64,000 nucleotides of DNA, from assembly GCF_004364155.1 (NCBI RefSeq), contig NZ_SOAZ01000001.1:174820-238819 (forward strand). Direction: 5' to 3'. This DNA comes from Fonticella tunisiensis. GTDB taxonomy: Bacteria; Bacillota; Clostridia; Clostridiales; Caloramatoraceae. Within the stretch, counting starts at the first letter, position 1. The number at the start of each line of letters is the position of its first letter. Under the pieces are notes generated by a model. The model worked only from the letters and a program-made list of their open reading frames with translations, made no database searches and had not been told where the DNA came from. Positions 42,260 through 51,521 of this stretch are shown here, in pieces. Made by a program: the position numbers and the translations under genes.

Positions 42260-42859
42260 ATGGCCACAATCGGACTGGACAGGTTATATTATGCAAAAAT
42301 AACCGAGAATGAAAACGGAGAAGAGACCTATGACACGCCTGTTCCGCTGGCTAAGGCGATTACGGCGGAGCTTTCGGTGGAACTTGCCGAGGCGACACTT
42401 TACGCCGATGACGGAGCGGCAGAAGTGGTCAAAGAATTTCAAAGCGGTACCTTATCTCTCGGCGTTGCGGACATCGGTGTTGCCGCTGCAGAGGTTTTGA
42501 CGGGAGCCACCCTTGACGACAACAAGGTGCTGATTTCCGCCAGCGAGGATGGGGGCGCTCCTGTGGCTATTGGCTTTAGAGCCAAGAAGGCTAACGGCAA
42601 GTACAGGTACTTCTGGCTGTACAGGGTAAAATTCGGCATCCCGGCGACAAATCTGCAAACAAAAGGCGATAGCATTACATTTTCGACACCTACCATCGAA
42701 GGAACGGTCATGCGGCGTAACAAACCGGACGGCCAAGGAAGGCATCCATGGAAGGCTGAGGTCAGCGAGGACGATCCCGGTGTATTGCCTGAAACTATTA
42801 CCGGCTGGTATACGGAAGTTTATGAGCCGGTCTTTGCTGTGGCAGGAGGCGGCGAATAA
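42260..42859 (+). CDS. Phage major tail tube protein
   Basis: A 199-residue protein of the phage major tail (phi13/Siphovirus type) family: begins MATIGLDRLYYAKITEN, with FQSGTLSLGVADIG and RYFWLYRVKFGIPATNLQTKG, then ITFSTPTIEGTV. Forms the stacked rings of the flexible tail. ATG 42260 behind AAAGGAGGAATGAG; ATG 42251 is an alternative. Ends overlapping the chaperone start. Confidence 0.9.
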   Translation: MATIGLDRLYYAKITENENGEETYDTPVPLAKAITAELSVELAEATLYADDGAAEVVKEFQSGTLSLGVADIGVAAAEVLTGATLDDNKVLISASEDGGAPVAIGFRAKKANGKYRYFWLYRVKFGIPATNLQTKGDSITFSTPTIEGTVMRRNKPDGQGRHPWKAEVSEDDPGVLPETITGWYTEVYEPVFAVAGGGE

Positions 42860-43242
42860 TGCAGGATAATGATAGAAGCGCAATCATCAGAATCGGCAGT
42901 GAAGACTATCAGCTTATTCTAACCACCAGAGCGACAAAAGAGATTGCAAAAAGATATGGCGGACTTGAAAATCTCGGCACGAAACTGATGAAAACAGAGA
43001 ACTTCGAGATGGCGCTGGACGAAGTGGTATGGCTGATTACGCTACTGGCCAACCAGAGTATTCTTATACACAACCTGAAAAATCAGGATAAGCGGGAGCT
43101 CCTGAGCGAAGAGACAGTGGAGCTTCTCACATCTCCACTGGAGCTGGCGGCATACAAAGACGCTATCATGGAAGCAATGTTCAAAGGCACCAAAAGAAAC
43201 ATTCAAAGTGAGGATGACTTAAAAAACACACAGGCCGGGTGA
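42859..43242 (+). CDS. Tail assembly chaperone, short form (gpG-like)
   Basis: A 127-residue protein at the lambda gpG position, between tail tube and tape measure. AIIRIGSEDYQLILTTRATKEIAKRYGG is typical of the family. It binds the tape measure protein during tail assembly. Near its end lies the slippery site A AAA AAC (43221-43227), in the correct phase for a -1 shift into the next frame, giving a longer gpGT form. Confidence 0.85.
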   Translation: MQDNDRSAIIRIGSEDYQLILTTRATKEIAKRYGGLENLGTKLMKTENFEMALDEVVWLITLLANQSILIHNLKNQDKRELLSEETVELLTSPLELAAYKDAIMEAMFKGTKRNIQSEDDLKNTQAG

Positions 43243-43430
43243 GCGATGAGGAATTGTTCACTCGGCTTTTGTATTACGGCACTGTCCAGCTTCACCGCTC
43301 GGAGGAAGAAGTATTGCTTATGCCCGTAGGGTACCTGCTGGACTTGTGGGAATGCCACAAGCAGTTCTTAGGTATTTCCAAGCCGAAGCGGGAGATAACC
43401 ATAGATGATGTAATCCCTTACGGAATTTAA
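43221..43430 (+). CDS. Tail chaperone -1 frameshift extension (gpT part)
   Basis: The frame that is -1 to the chaperone is open past the slippery heptamer and encodes MSDEELFTRLLYYGTVQ through ITIDDVIPYGI, about 63 residues from GTG 43239. It has a poor ribosome binding site. The fused product by -1 slip at 43221-43227 would be about 190 residues. G/GT chaperone frameshifting is a conserved feature of long-tailed phages. Ends 26 bases before the tape measure gene. Confidence 0.8.
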   Translation, partial: KKHTGRVSDEELFTRLLYYGTVQLHRSEEEVLLMPVGYLLDLWECHKQFLGISKPKREITIDDVIPYGI

Positions 43431-43456
43431 AGATTTTACAGGAAGGAGGCGGTTTT

Positions 43457-45745
43457 GTGGCAGACGATTTTGGCCTGAAGATCGGCATTGAAGGCGAAAA
43501 GGAATTTAAAAACGCCATTCGGGAAATCAACCAGAGTTTCAAGGTGTTGGGCAGTGAAATGAACCTTATCGCATCCCAGTTTGACAAGCAGGATAAGTCC
43601 GTTGAAGCTGTTACTGCGCGCAACAAGATATTGAACAAAGAGATCGACGCGCAGAAAGAGAAGATTGCCACCTTGGAGAAAGCTCTTGCCAATGCCGCCT
43701 CATCTTTCGGGGAAACCGACCGGCGTACTCAATCCTGGCAAATACAGCTTAACAACGCCAAAGCAGAACTGAACAAAATGGAGCACGAGCTGAAGGCCAA
43801 CAACAAAGCGCTGGAGATTGCGGGAAAAGAGTTTAATGAAGCTGAAAAACAGGCGGACGAATTCGGCGACGAGATTAAAAAAGCCGCGGATCAGGCGGAC
43901 GACGCGGGAGGGCGTTTTGAAAAATTAGGCGGCGTTTTGAAAGGGATCGGCGTGGCTATGGGCGCTACTTTGGCCGCCATTGGCACAGCGGCTGTCGGCG
44001 CAGGCAAGGCGCTGGTGGATATGTCGGTAAATTCGGCAGCCTACGCTGATGAAATTCTAACCGCTTCAACCGTAATCGGCATGTCCACCGACAGCTTGCA
44101 GGCGTATAAATACGCCGCAGAACTTGTGGATGTCTCATTGGAAACTCTGACCGGCAGCATGGCAAAGAACGTCAAGTCCATGTCTTCCGCAAGAAAAGGC
44201 ACTGGCGAGATTGCGGATGCTTACCGGCAGCTCGGCATTTCGGTTACCGACGCAAACGGCAACCTGCGCGACAGCGAAACTGTCTATTGGGAAACCATAG
44301 ACGCCCTTGGCAAGGTGTCCAACGAAACCGAACGGGACGCGCTAGCCATGCAGATTTTCGGAAAATCCGCACAGGAACTCAATCCCCTGATTGCGCAAGG
44401 TTCGGCAGGTATTGCGGAACTTACCGAGGAAGCCAGACGCATGGGTGCGGTTATGAGCGAGGATTCGCTTAACGCACTCGGAGAATTTGACGACAGCATC
44501 CAGCGGCTCAAAGCAGGCGGTGAAGCGGCCAAAAATATGCTGGGCACAGTGTTGCTTCCGCAGCTTCAGATACTGGGCGATGATGGAGTTGCGCTTCTTG
44601 GGGAATTTACTCGTGGATTATCTGAGGCTAACGGCGATTGGACGAAGATAAGCGAGGTTATTGGCAATATGGTGGGAAGCCTTGTGAGTATGCTGATGGA
44701 AAACCTGCCGAACCTCATTCAGGTGGGATTGGATATCGTCACCTCCATCGGCGGGGCTATTGTGGAGAACCTTCCCGTCATTATCGATGCGGCGGTACAA
44801 ATTGTCATGACACTTTTGCAGGCTTTGATTGACGCACTGCCGCAGATAACAGACGGCGCCCTGCAGCTTGTAATGGCGCTGGTGCAAGGAATCATTGACA
44901 ATCTTCCTGCTTTGGTGGAAGCTGCAGTTCAAATGATTGTTACGCTGGCGACTGGTATCGGGGAGGCGCTTCCGGAGCTGATCCCGGCTATTGTCGAAGC
45001 CGTCATCCTTATCTGCGAGACGCTGATAAACAACATGGATCAGATACTTGAAGCAGCGTTTGCCATTATTGAAGGGTTAGCGCAGGGACTTTTGAACGCT
45101 CTGCCAAAGCTTATAGAGGCACTGCCCCGAATCATTACGGCCATTATAAACTTTGTTACTAATAACTTACCGAAGATTGTGGAGATGGGCATACAGCTTA
45201 CTGTCCAATTAGCAGCAGGCCTTATCAAAGCAATACCCCAACTTGTGGCAAGTTTACCTCAGATTATTTCAGCCATTGTCCAGGGGCTCGGAAAGGCTGT
45301 CACCTCAGTTGTGGATATTGGTAAGAACATAGTGAAAGGCTTGTGGGAAGGTATAAAAAGCCTGGGGAACTGGATCAAAGACAAAGTATCAGATTTCTTT
45401 TCTGGAATTGTGGACGGAGCAAAAAATCTTCTTGGCATACATTCACCATCAACAGTTTTTGCTGGTATCGGGAAAAACATGGGTGAAGGCATAGGAATAG
45501 GGTTTGATAAAGCAATGAACACAGTCGTACAGGATATGCAAAAGGCTATTCCTACTGAATTTGAGATAGATGCAGGTCTTAAGACGGGTGCTTCAGGCAT
45601 CACTGGAAAGAGTGATGTAAATGGTAATGGATTTATACTCCATATCGAAAATTTCTATAATAATACAGAAAAGGATATTGAGCAGCTTGCTTATGAATTT
45701 GAGTTTTATAGACAGCGTTTATCCTTCGCAAGGGGTGGTGCATAA
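43457..45745 (+). CDS. Tape measure protein
   Basis: A 762-residue protein setting tail length. N-terminal coiled coils (about 10-190, rich in K/E/A heptads such as KELNKMEHELKANNKALEI-like segments). Then a Gly/Ala-rich hydrophobic stretch (GVAMGATLAAIGTAAVGAGKA), an amphipathic region with repeating PNLIQVG, PVIIDAA, PQITDGA and PALVEAA units (about 420-600), and a C-terminal FFSGIVDGAKNLLGIHSPS motif common to tape measures. Start GTG 43457 behind AAGGAGGCGGTTTT. Ends overlapping the distal tail gene. Confidence 0.93.
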   Translation: MADDFGLKIGIEGEKEFKNAIREINQSFKVLGSEMNLIASQFDKQDKSVEAVTARNKILNKEIDAQKEKIATLEKALANAASSFGETDRRTQSWQIQLNNAKAELNKMEHELKANNKALEIAGKEFNEAEKQADEFGDEIKKAADQADDAGGRFEKLGGVLKGIGVAMGATLAAIGTAAVGAGKALVDMSVNSAAYADEILTASTVIGMSTDSLQAYKYAAELVDVSLETLTGSMAKNVKSMSSARKGTGEIADAYRQLGISVTDANGNLRDSETVYWETIDALGKVSNETERDALAMQIFGKSAQELNPLIAQGSAGIAELTEEARRMGAVMSEDSLNALGEFDDSIQRLKAGGEAAKNMLGTVLLPQLQILGDDGVALLGEFTRGLSEANGDWTKISEVIGNMVGSLVSMLMENLPNLIQVGLDIVTSIGGAIVENLPVIIDAAVQIVMTLLQALIDALPQITDGALQLVMALVQGIIDNLPALVEAAVQMIVTLATGIGEALPELIPAIVEAVILICETLINNMDQILEAAFAIIEGLAQGLLNALPKLIEALPRIITAIINFVTNNLPKIVEMGIQLTVQLAAGLIKAIPQLVASLPQIISAIVQGLGKAVTSVVDIGKNIVKGLWEGIKSLGNWIKDKVSDFFSGIVDGAKNLLGIHSPSTVFAGIGKNMGEGIGIGFDKAMNTVVQDMQKAIPTEFEIDAGLKTGASGITGKSDVNGNGFILHIENFYNNTEKDIEQLAYEFEFYRQRLSFARGGA

Positions 45746-46461
45746 TGCTTAGTTTTGTTTTTAATGGGAAAGACAGTTTTAAAGATTATGGGATATTTAT
45801 AGAAAAGCGGCCCAATGTACCTTCTCCAAAGCGCAGAGTTTCATACATTAGCATTCCGGGAAGAAATTCGAGTCTGAGATATGACGAGGAAACCTATGAA
45901 GATATAACTTTATCCGTAGAGTGTGCTGTAATTGGCAATATACAAAGCAAAATTGACGATATTAAGGCATGGCTCATTGGTTCAGGCGAAAGTGATCTTA
46001 TTTTCAGTTTTCAGAGTGATAAGAAATACATTGCACAGGTTGTAAACAGCATCGATTTTGAAGTTATCCTGAAGATTACTTCAAGGTTCGTAATCATTTT
46101 TAACTGCAGGCCTTTTAAATATTCAGTGATGAATGAGGTTATTAATATTACTTCAGGAACGGGGACATCTGTTTTAAACCGTGGAACTGTTAAAAGCAGG
46201 CCTTTAGTCAAGGTTTATTGTTCTGGGAACGGCGCTTTTGTTATTAATAACAAAGAAGTTAAATTGATAGGTATTGAAAAGCCTTATGTTGTTATTGATA
46301 GTGAGCTTGAGGAAGCCTATTTTGTTGAAAGCGGAATCCTATCTAACGCAAATAATTATATGTCAGGCGAGTTTCCAGTTCTTGATGTTGGTAATAACAT
46401 TGTCACTTTTAACGGTGGGGTGAGTAAATTAGAAATCACTCCTAATTGGCGGTGGTTGTGA
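45745..46461 (+). CDS. Distal tail protein (Dit-like)
   Basis: A 238-residue siphovirus distal tail protein. SFVFNGKDSFKDYGIFIEKRPNVPSPKRRV and the segment IPGRNSSLRYDEETYEDITLSV are typical of the phage tail (Sipho_tail) family. Forms the hub joining the tube to the tip. From here to 49.7 kb the codons turn more A/T-rich than in the head genes, suggesting a mosaic origin. Confidence 0.9.
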   Translation: MLSFVFNGKDSFKDYGIFIEKRPNVPSPKRRVSYISIPGRNSSLRYDEETYEDITLSVECAVIGNIQSKIDDIKAWLIGSGESDLIFSFQSDKKYIAQVVNSIDFEVILKITSRFVIIFNCRPFKYSVMNEVINITSGTGTSVLNRGTVKSRPLVKVYCSGNGAFVINNKEVKLIGIEKPYVVIDSELEEAYFVESGILSNANNYMSGEFPVLDVGNNIVTFNGGVSKLEITPNWRWL

Positions 46462-48080
46462 TGATTCATGTTTATGATAAAAAAGAGAAAAGCTTTGATA
46501 AAAATGGGCTTGCAGTTTTAAACGAGGCAGTGGAATGTAAGATAATAGAAAAACTGAATAATGAATATGAATTGATATTGTCATATCCTTTGCACTCGAA
46601 AAAAGCGCAATATCTTCAACCATTTAATGTTATCAAAGCTGACGGTCAGTTATTCAGGATTTATAACACTGATAAGGACAGTAATACCGGATTAGTCACA
46701 GTTTATGCAAGGCATATTTTTTATGATCTATTAAATTACATCATTGAAGATAGAAGGGCTGAAAACAAAACTTGTAAGGAAGCACTCGATATAATATTGG
46801 AGGAAATAGGACTTTCAGAGGTATATACAGCTGAATCGGATCTCACTGAAGTTGCTACGCAATATTTTGTTAAGAAAAATGGAGTAGAGGCTGTTTTCCT
46901 GCTTGTAAATGAATGGCAGGGTGAGTTGGTGCGTGATAATTACACAATTGGAATTATGAAAAGTAAAGGGACTGACAGAGGGGTGCACATTAGGTATGGT
47001 AAGAATATTATCGGGATAAGTGAAAAATTGAATTGTGACAATGTAGCGACTTGGATTTACCCGGTTGGCATGGATGGGATTACACTGCCGGAGAAATATT
47101 TATTAAATCCGCTATGGGAAGGTTCGGATTACCCTGACTTTGCTCTCGTCAAGATGGTTGAGTTTAAAGAGGCAAACAGTGAAGGATTACTTAGAATAGA
47201 GGCACAAAAGTATCTTGATTCCCATGCAATTCCCGATGTCAATTATAAGGTTGATTTCATTTTGTTGGGACAAACCGAGGAATACAGGAATTATAAAGCA
47301 CTTGAGCATGTTGAAGTTGGTGATATTGTAACAGTAAAGCACAGTATTCTTGGTATTGATATTAAGGTGAAAGTCATAAGCATTGAGAAAGATATTTTAA
47401 GTGCAAAAAACACAAGGGTTGAACTTGGACAACCACTAAGTACCCTTGAACAGTATTTTGCCGAAATCTCAAGAAACAGCGAAATTTTAGCAAGTACAAT
47501 CTCTCAGGCATTAAGTTCCATGCTGTACTTTACAAATCCCAGTACTCTGATTATAGGGACTGCTGAAAAGGAAGTCATTTATATGCCCATTGGTACTGTG
47601 AGAAATACGAATATCATGTATTACTTGATTTTGAGCGTAAATGCTTCTTCCGTTTGTACTTTGACTATAAAATATAGTCTCGATAACAGTATCATTTCAA
47701 TCAATTTAAAACAGAAGCTGCAAATTGGAGATAACTTAATAGCAATTCCTATGGCATTAGTGGCCATTCCGGAAGGAGGTCACTATTTTAGCGTAAAGCT
47801 CAGTCTAGATACGGGTTCTATTACAATTATGCCAAATGGTCTGCAGCTTGCTATTGACGGAAGAAATCTGACAGGGGGTTTAAGCTCGGAAATACCCCAT
47901 GCAGAAGTAAGAGAAGAATTGAAGTACTCCGACGTAAGTTCAAATAGAGTGACTTTCAATTATATAGTACAGTCAAAAGTTCCTATTCCTGCAGCATGTA
48001 CTGAAATGCTTATATATACTGATGTCAGCGAAGACCGGACAACTGAAGTTGTAGATATTATTTTAACGCAGGAGGTGTGA
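46461..48080 (+). CDS. Tail-associated protein (prophage endopeptidase/Tal-like)
   Basis: A 539-residue tail-tip protein following Dit. The N-terminal 330 residues match phage tail endopeptidase-type hubs: DKNGLAVLNEAVECKI, VTVYARHIFYDLLNYI and GVHIRYGKNIIGISEKLN. The C-terminal 200 are beta-rich. ATG 46461 shares bases with the previous stop (TGATG). Enzymatic activity on the cell wall is possible but not evident from motifs. Confidence 0.82.
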   Translation: MIHVYDKKEKSFDKNGLAVLNEAVECKIIEKLNNEYELILSYPLHSKKAQYLQPFNVIKADGQLFRIYNTDKDSNTGLVTVYARHIFYDLLNYIIEDRRAENKTCKEALDIILEEIGLSEVYTAESDLTEVATQYFVKKNGVEAVFLLVNEWQGELVRDNYTIGIMKSKGTDRGVHIRYGKNIIGISEKLNCDNVATWIYPVGMDGITLPEKYLLNPLWEGSDYPDFALVKMVEFKEANSEGLLRIEAQKYLDSHAIPDVNYKVDFILLGQTEEYRNYKALEHVEVGDIVTVKHSILGIDIKVKVISIEKDILSAKNTRVELGQPLSTLEQYFAEISRNSEILASTISQALSSMLYFTNPSTLIIGTAEKEVIYMPIGTVRNTNIMYYLILSVNASSVCTLTIKYSLDNSIISINLKQKLQIGDNLIAIPMALVAIPEGGHYFSVKLSLDTGSITIMPNGLQLAIDGRNLTGGLSSEIPHAEVREELKYSDVSSNRVTFNYIVQSKVPIPAACTEMLIYTDVSEDRTTEVVDIILTQEV

Positions 48081-48087
48081 TTAGGAA

Positions 48088-49677
48088 ATGCATGAAGCTA
48101 AAGGTTATGACAAAAGCTTTAATGATGGAACAATAAAAGAGCATATAAAGATGAAGCCGGATGTCGAGATAAAGGGTGTAGTTACAATCCAGTTGTTTGA
48201 CGAGAAAGGTAAGCTGGAACGTGAAATAAAGACTGAGAATCGCATTACCGACTCAATTGCGAGAATGGCTTTCATGGATTATTTCTGTTGCAGGATAAGA
48301 GGAAATCCATGGGGTGTGCAATACGAGTACAATGACGATGAGGTAGGCAGTTCAATTTCTGTTAAAGATAGTAATTATACGGAGCAGAATGGATCATATT
48401 CATACTTTACAGCACCTTTTCGACATTTTTTCCTTACAGATGACGCTTCTCCAGAAGAGGGTTTCGCAAGAGCTATAAAAGGAAATATTATAGGCTGGGC
48501 AGACAAATCCCGGCCGTATGCAGGATCAAGTACGGTAAAAGGGACAATTAATCTCAGCGAATCTTTCTTTACGGAAAGCAATCTGCATTTTGTATTTGAC
48601 TTTCCAACAAGTGTTGCAAATGGTACGTTTCAGAAGCTGTGGTGGTGTGAGATGAAATATGATTCAACTACACAAGAAATATTGTATGGACTAAGACCAA
48701 TATCAAGAAGATATAAGCTTGATGGCTATACGGGTAAATCAGTAAATATACAAGCACCTACAAACTTTACTCCCGGTAATTATAACACATATAAGTTTAG
48801 AGTATTTAAGTATAATAATAAACTCTATGTGATTGGGGTGAATATTAGTACAGGAAGAATATGCATGGCGGTTATTGATCTTGATACAGAAGAATATACC
48901 GAAGTTGATTTATACACAACAATGGGATTGACATCATCGAGTTACAGGCCATCAGCATACTTGATGGCTCAGGAAAATAATTATGTCTACATGATGTATC
49001 CGTCCTACAGTAATAGGTTGCACATATTAAACCTTGATGACAATACCAAAACTGAAATTATTCTGTCGGATAGCTACTATAACCTTATAGGTAAACAAAT
49101 CCCAGAAATACCTTCAAATTGGTACAGTAGTATTGATTCCTATTTACAAAATGGTATGATGGCTTGTAAAAACGGTAGATTATATATACCTTTGAGGTAT
49201 TATAACGGAAGTACAAGTAAAACTTTTATTTTAGTTTGTAATCCGGATGAGAATCTTACTAAAACAGCTCTGTACGACTTAAGTACGGTGGGTTCACCTG
49301 CTGGACCGTTTTTAACCAGTGCAATGTCATTGGATGGCTATGATTTAAAGCTACAATCAAGGGATGCGGATACATGGTTTGTCTGTAACGGAAGTTATAC
49401 TTTTATTACAGACAATAGCTTTAACATTATTGATATTGGATATAGAGATCATACCTTTGACTACCGGTACTTCTTAGAAGATACTCCTGGATGTGCAATC
49501 AAAAAGTATTATGTACCAAGCGGCAGCCAAATTTATCAATGGCAATATTACTGGAGCATTTGGGAACCAATAGCAGCAATGACTTTACTTCCGAGTCCGG
49601 TAACCAAAACTCCTACTAATACAATGAAAATACAATATGACTTTAATATCCAAAGAGTAGATCCGTTTCAGCCATAG
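48088..49677 (+). CDS. Putative tail fibre / receptor-binding protein
   Basis: A 529-residue protein. About 70 N-terminal residues (VVTIQLFDEKGKLEREIKTE) probably attach to the tail. The rest shows propeller-like repeats of beta strands with Y-V-x-x-x-x motifs (KLYVIGVNISTGRICMAVIDL, NYVYMMYPSYSNRLHILNLDD). At its position downstream of the Tal protein and before holin, receptor binding is the likeliest role. The host receptor is unknown. No recognised family name. Confidence 0.62.
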   Translation: MHEAKGYDKSFNDGTIKEHIKMKPDVEIKGVVTIQLFDEKGKLEREIKTENRITDSIARMAFMDYFCCRIRGNPWGVQYEYNDDEVGSSISVKDSNYTEQNGSYSYFTAPFRHFFLTDDASPEEGFARAIKGNIIGWADKSRPYAGSSTVKGTINLSESFFTESNLHFVFDFPTSVANGTFQKLWWCEMKYDSTTQEILYGLRPISRRYKLDGYTGKSVNIQAPTNFTPGNYNTYKFRVFKYNNKLYVIGVNISTGRICMAVIDLDTEEYTEVDLYTTMGLTSSSYRPSAYLMAQENNYVYMMYPSYSNRLHILNLDDNTKTEIILSDSYYNLIGKQIPEIPSNWYSSIDSYLQNGMMACKNGRLYIPLRYYNGSTSKTFILVCNPDENLTKTALYDLSTVGSPAGPFLTSAMSLDGYDLKLQSRDADTWFVCNGSYTFITDNSFNIIDIGYRDHTFDYRYFLEDTPGCAIKKYYVPSGSQIYQWQYYWSIWEPIAAMTLLPSPVTKTPTNTMKIQYDFNIQRVDPFQP

Positions 49678-49766
49678 AATGGAACAAGTCTAATTATTGA
49701 AAGCGCCTTTGTTGATACAGAGGTTCTTTTTTATATGGAAAATTATAAAGAAATGAGGGATTTAAT

Positions 49767-50186
49767 ATGAAAGAAGTTTGGAACTGGATGCAGATCGTTT
49801 TCGCTGCGATCGGTGCATTTTTAGGCTGGTTTCTCGGCGGGCCGGACGGTTTTCTGTATGCGCTGATCGCTTTTGTGGCCATTGACTATCTAACCGGCGT
49901 GATGTGTGCCGTTGTAGACAGGAAGCTTTCAAGTGAAGTCGGAGCCAAGGGCATCTTCAAGAAAGTGCTTATTTTTGTGCTGGTGGGTGTGGGACATATC
50001 ATCGACAGCCAGGTGCTCGGCAACGGCGGGGCAATCCGGACAGCGGTGATTTTCTTTTACCTGAGTAACGAGGGAATTTCAATTCTTGAGAATGCAGCAC
50101 ATATAGGACTGCCCATTCCTGAAAAGCTGAAGAACGCGTTGGAACAACTGCATGGCCGCTCAAATGAGGAGGATGAAAAGAAATGA
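49767..50186 (+). CDS. Phage holin, toxin secretion/phage lysis family
   Basis: A 139-residue membrane protein of the phage_holin_4_1 type. Three hydrophobic segments (about 8-40, 63-85 and 92-110), [30 protein letters not shown] as the signature, and a charged tail [10 protein letters not shown]. Makes the lesion through which the amidase reaches the wall. Its stop overlaps the amidase start by four bases. Confidence 0.92.
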   Translation: MKEVWNWMQIVFAAIGAFLGWFLGGPDGFLYALIAFVAIDYLTGVMCAVVDRKLSSEVGAKGIFKKVLIFVLVGVGHIIDSQVLGNGGAIRTAVIFFYLSNEGISILENAAHIGLPIPEKLKNALEQLHGRSNEEDEKK

Positions 50187-51187
50187 AGCTTTTTACTAAA
50201 TACATGACGCGAAACGATTGCTATACAGCGGGCCGCAAAATCACGCCTAAAGGAATCATGGTACATTCGACGGCTGTGCCGGGCGTAATGGCGACTGACT
50301 GGTTTTCTCGTTGGAACAAATCTTACAAAGCTGGTGAAATAAACAGGCAGGTCTGTGTTCACGCCTTTGTAGACGATAAAGAGGTTTGGCAATACCTGCC
50401 TTGGGATCATCGCGGCTGGCATGCAGGAGGATCCGCCAACAATACCCATATTGGCTTTGAAATCTGTGAACCCGCCGGGTTTTCGTATAAATCCGGGTCG
50501 GTGATGGTGGGTTATGATGCAGCAAAGCAGGAAGATTATTTCCGTAAAGCATGGCAGAATGCGGTTGAACTCTGCGTTATGCTCTGCAAGAAGTACGGCC
50601 TTAATGAGAATGACATCATCTGCCACTCCGAAGGGTATAAGCTTGGTATTGCCAGCAACCATGCTGATGTGATGCACTGGTTCCCCAAGCATGGGGAGAG
50701 TATGGACACCTTCCGCAAAGCAGTAAAAAAAGCGCTGGAGAACAGTACAGATACCAATACTGATATTGGAATTGGAGATATGGTGGAGTTTAAGGACAGT
50801 GTAAAGAATTACTACCCCGGCAGTGTGGAAGTTCCAACGTGGGTCAAAAATGACTATTACCACAGAGTCACACAGACTTTATACAAAGGCAAGCCGGTCA
50901 TAAAAGGCGGCAAAGAATGTGTTTTGCTTGGCAAAAAGGTAAAGAAATCCAGCGGTCAAGAGATTGCAGGCATAAACACTTGGGTAGCAAAAGAAAACCT
51001 TGTAATTGTAAACAGCATTCCTGATAACAAGGGCAATAGAACCTATACAGTGCAAAAAGGCGACACCTTATGGAGAATAGCGGAAAAAGAACTCGGTAGA
51101 GGAACAAGATATCCGGAGATTAAGAAACTCAATGGCCTGACTTCAGATACTATTTACCCCGGACAAGTTTTGAAATTGCCGGAATAA
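50183..51187 (+). CDS. N-acetylmuramoyl-L-alanine amidase endolysin with LysM
   Basis: A 334-residue cell wall lysin. The amidase_2 domain (about 1-175) has [11 protein letters not shown] (first zinc His), [22 protein letters not shown] (His/Glu) and [18 protein letters not shown] middle SH3-like part (about 195-275) contains [20 protein letters not shown]-terminal LysM repeat ([18 protein letters not shown] then [10 protein letters not shown]) binds peptidoglycan. No signal peptide; release depends on the holin. Confidence 0.93.
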   Translation: MKLFTKYMTRNDCYTAGRKITPKGIMVHSTAVPGVMATDWFSRWNKSYKAGEINRQVCVHAFVDDKEVWQYLPWDHRGWHAGGSANNTHIGFEICEPAGFSYKSGSVMVGYDAAKQEDYFRKAWQNAVELCVMLCKKYGLNENDIICHSEGYKLGIASNHADVMHWFPKHGESMDTFRKAVKKALENSTDTNTDIGIGDMVEFKDSVKNYYPGSVEVPTWVKNDYYHRVTQTLYKGKPVIKGGKECVLLGKKVKKSSGQEIAGINTWVAKENLVIVNSIPDNKGNRTYTVQKGDTLWRIAEKELGRGTRYPEIKKLNGLTSDTIYPGQVLKLPE

Positions 51188-51241
51188 TGATATAAGGACA
51201 GCCAATCGAGGCTGTCCTAAATTTTTATAGGAGGTGCTTGA

Positions 51242-51460
51242 ATGATAGAGGCGGCTAATCATTTACCATATAACCCGCAGGAAACTAACTATACAAAGAT
51301 AACACAGGAGGAACTTCAAAGAGAGGTTGATTACTGGCGGGCATATAAAATCCTGCGGAAGATGCTTAAGGCGGGACTGATCTCAGAGGAAGAATTCGAC
51401 AAAATCGACAAGTTAAATCTTAAAACTTTCTCGCCGATGTACGCACAGCTTATGGCCTAA
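51242..51460 (+). CDS. Small SHOCT-like protein preceding the recombinases
   Basis: A 72-residue helical protein with the C-terminal pattern RAYKILRKMLKAGLISEEEFDKI, like the SHOCT short oligomerisation motif. It regularly precedes serine recombinase cassettes in Clostridial elements and may be a directionality or regulatory partner; this is inferred from position. Start behind TAGGAGGTGCTTGA. Confidence 0.65.
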   Translation: MIEAANHLPYNPQETNYTKITQEELQREVDYWRAYKILRKMLKAGLISEEEFDKIDKLNLKTFSPMYAQLMA

Positions 51461-51521
51461 TTAGCTTGCTATTAGCGGCACACAGAGGTAACATGTCACA
51501 TGCCCAAAGGAGGTGAAAACA

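Noticed and set aside
50057..50863. Minus-strand open frame of about 270 codons opposite holin and amidase
   Set aside because: No motif, and it would span two certain plus-strand genes.
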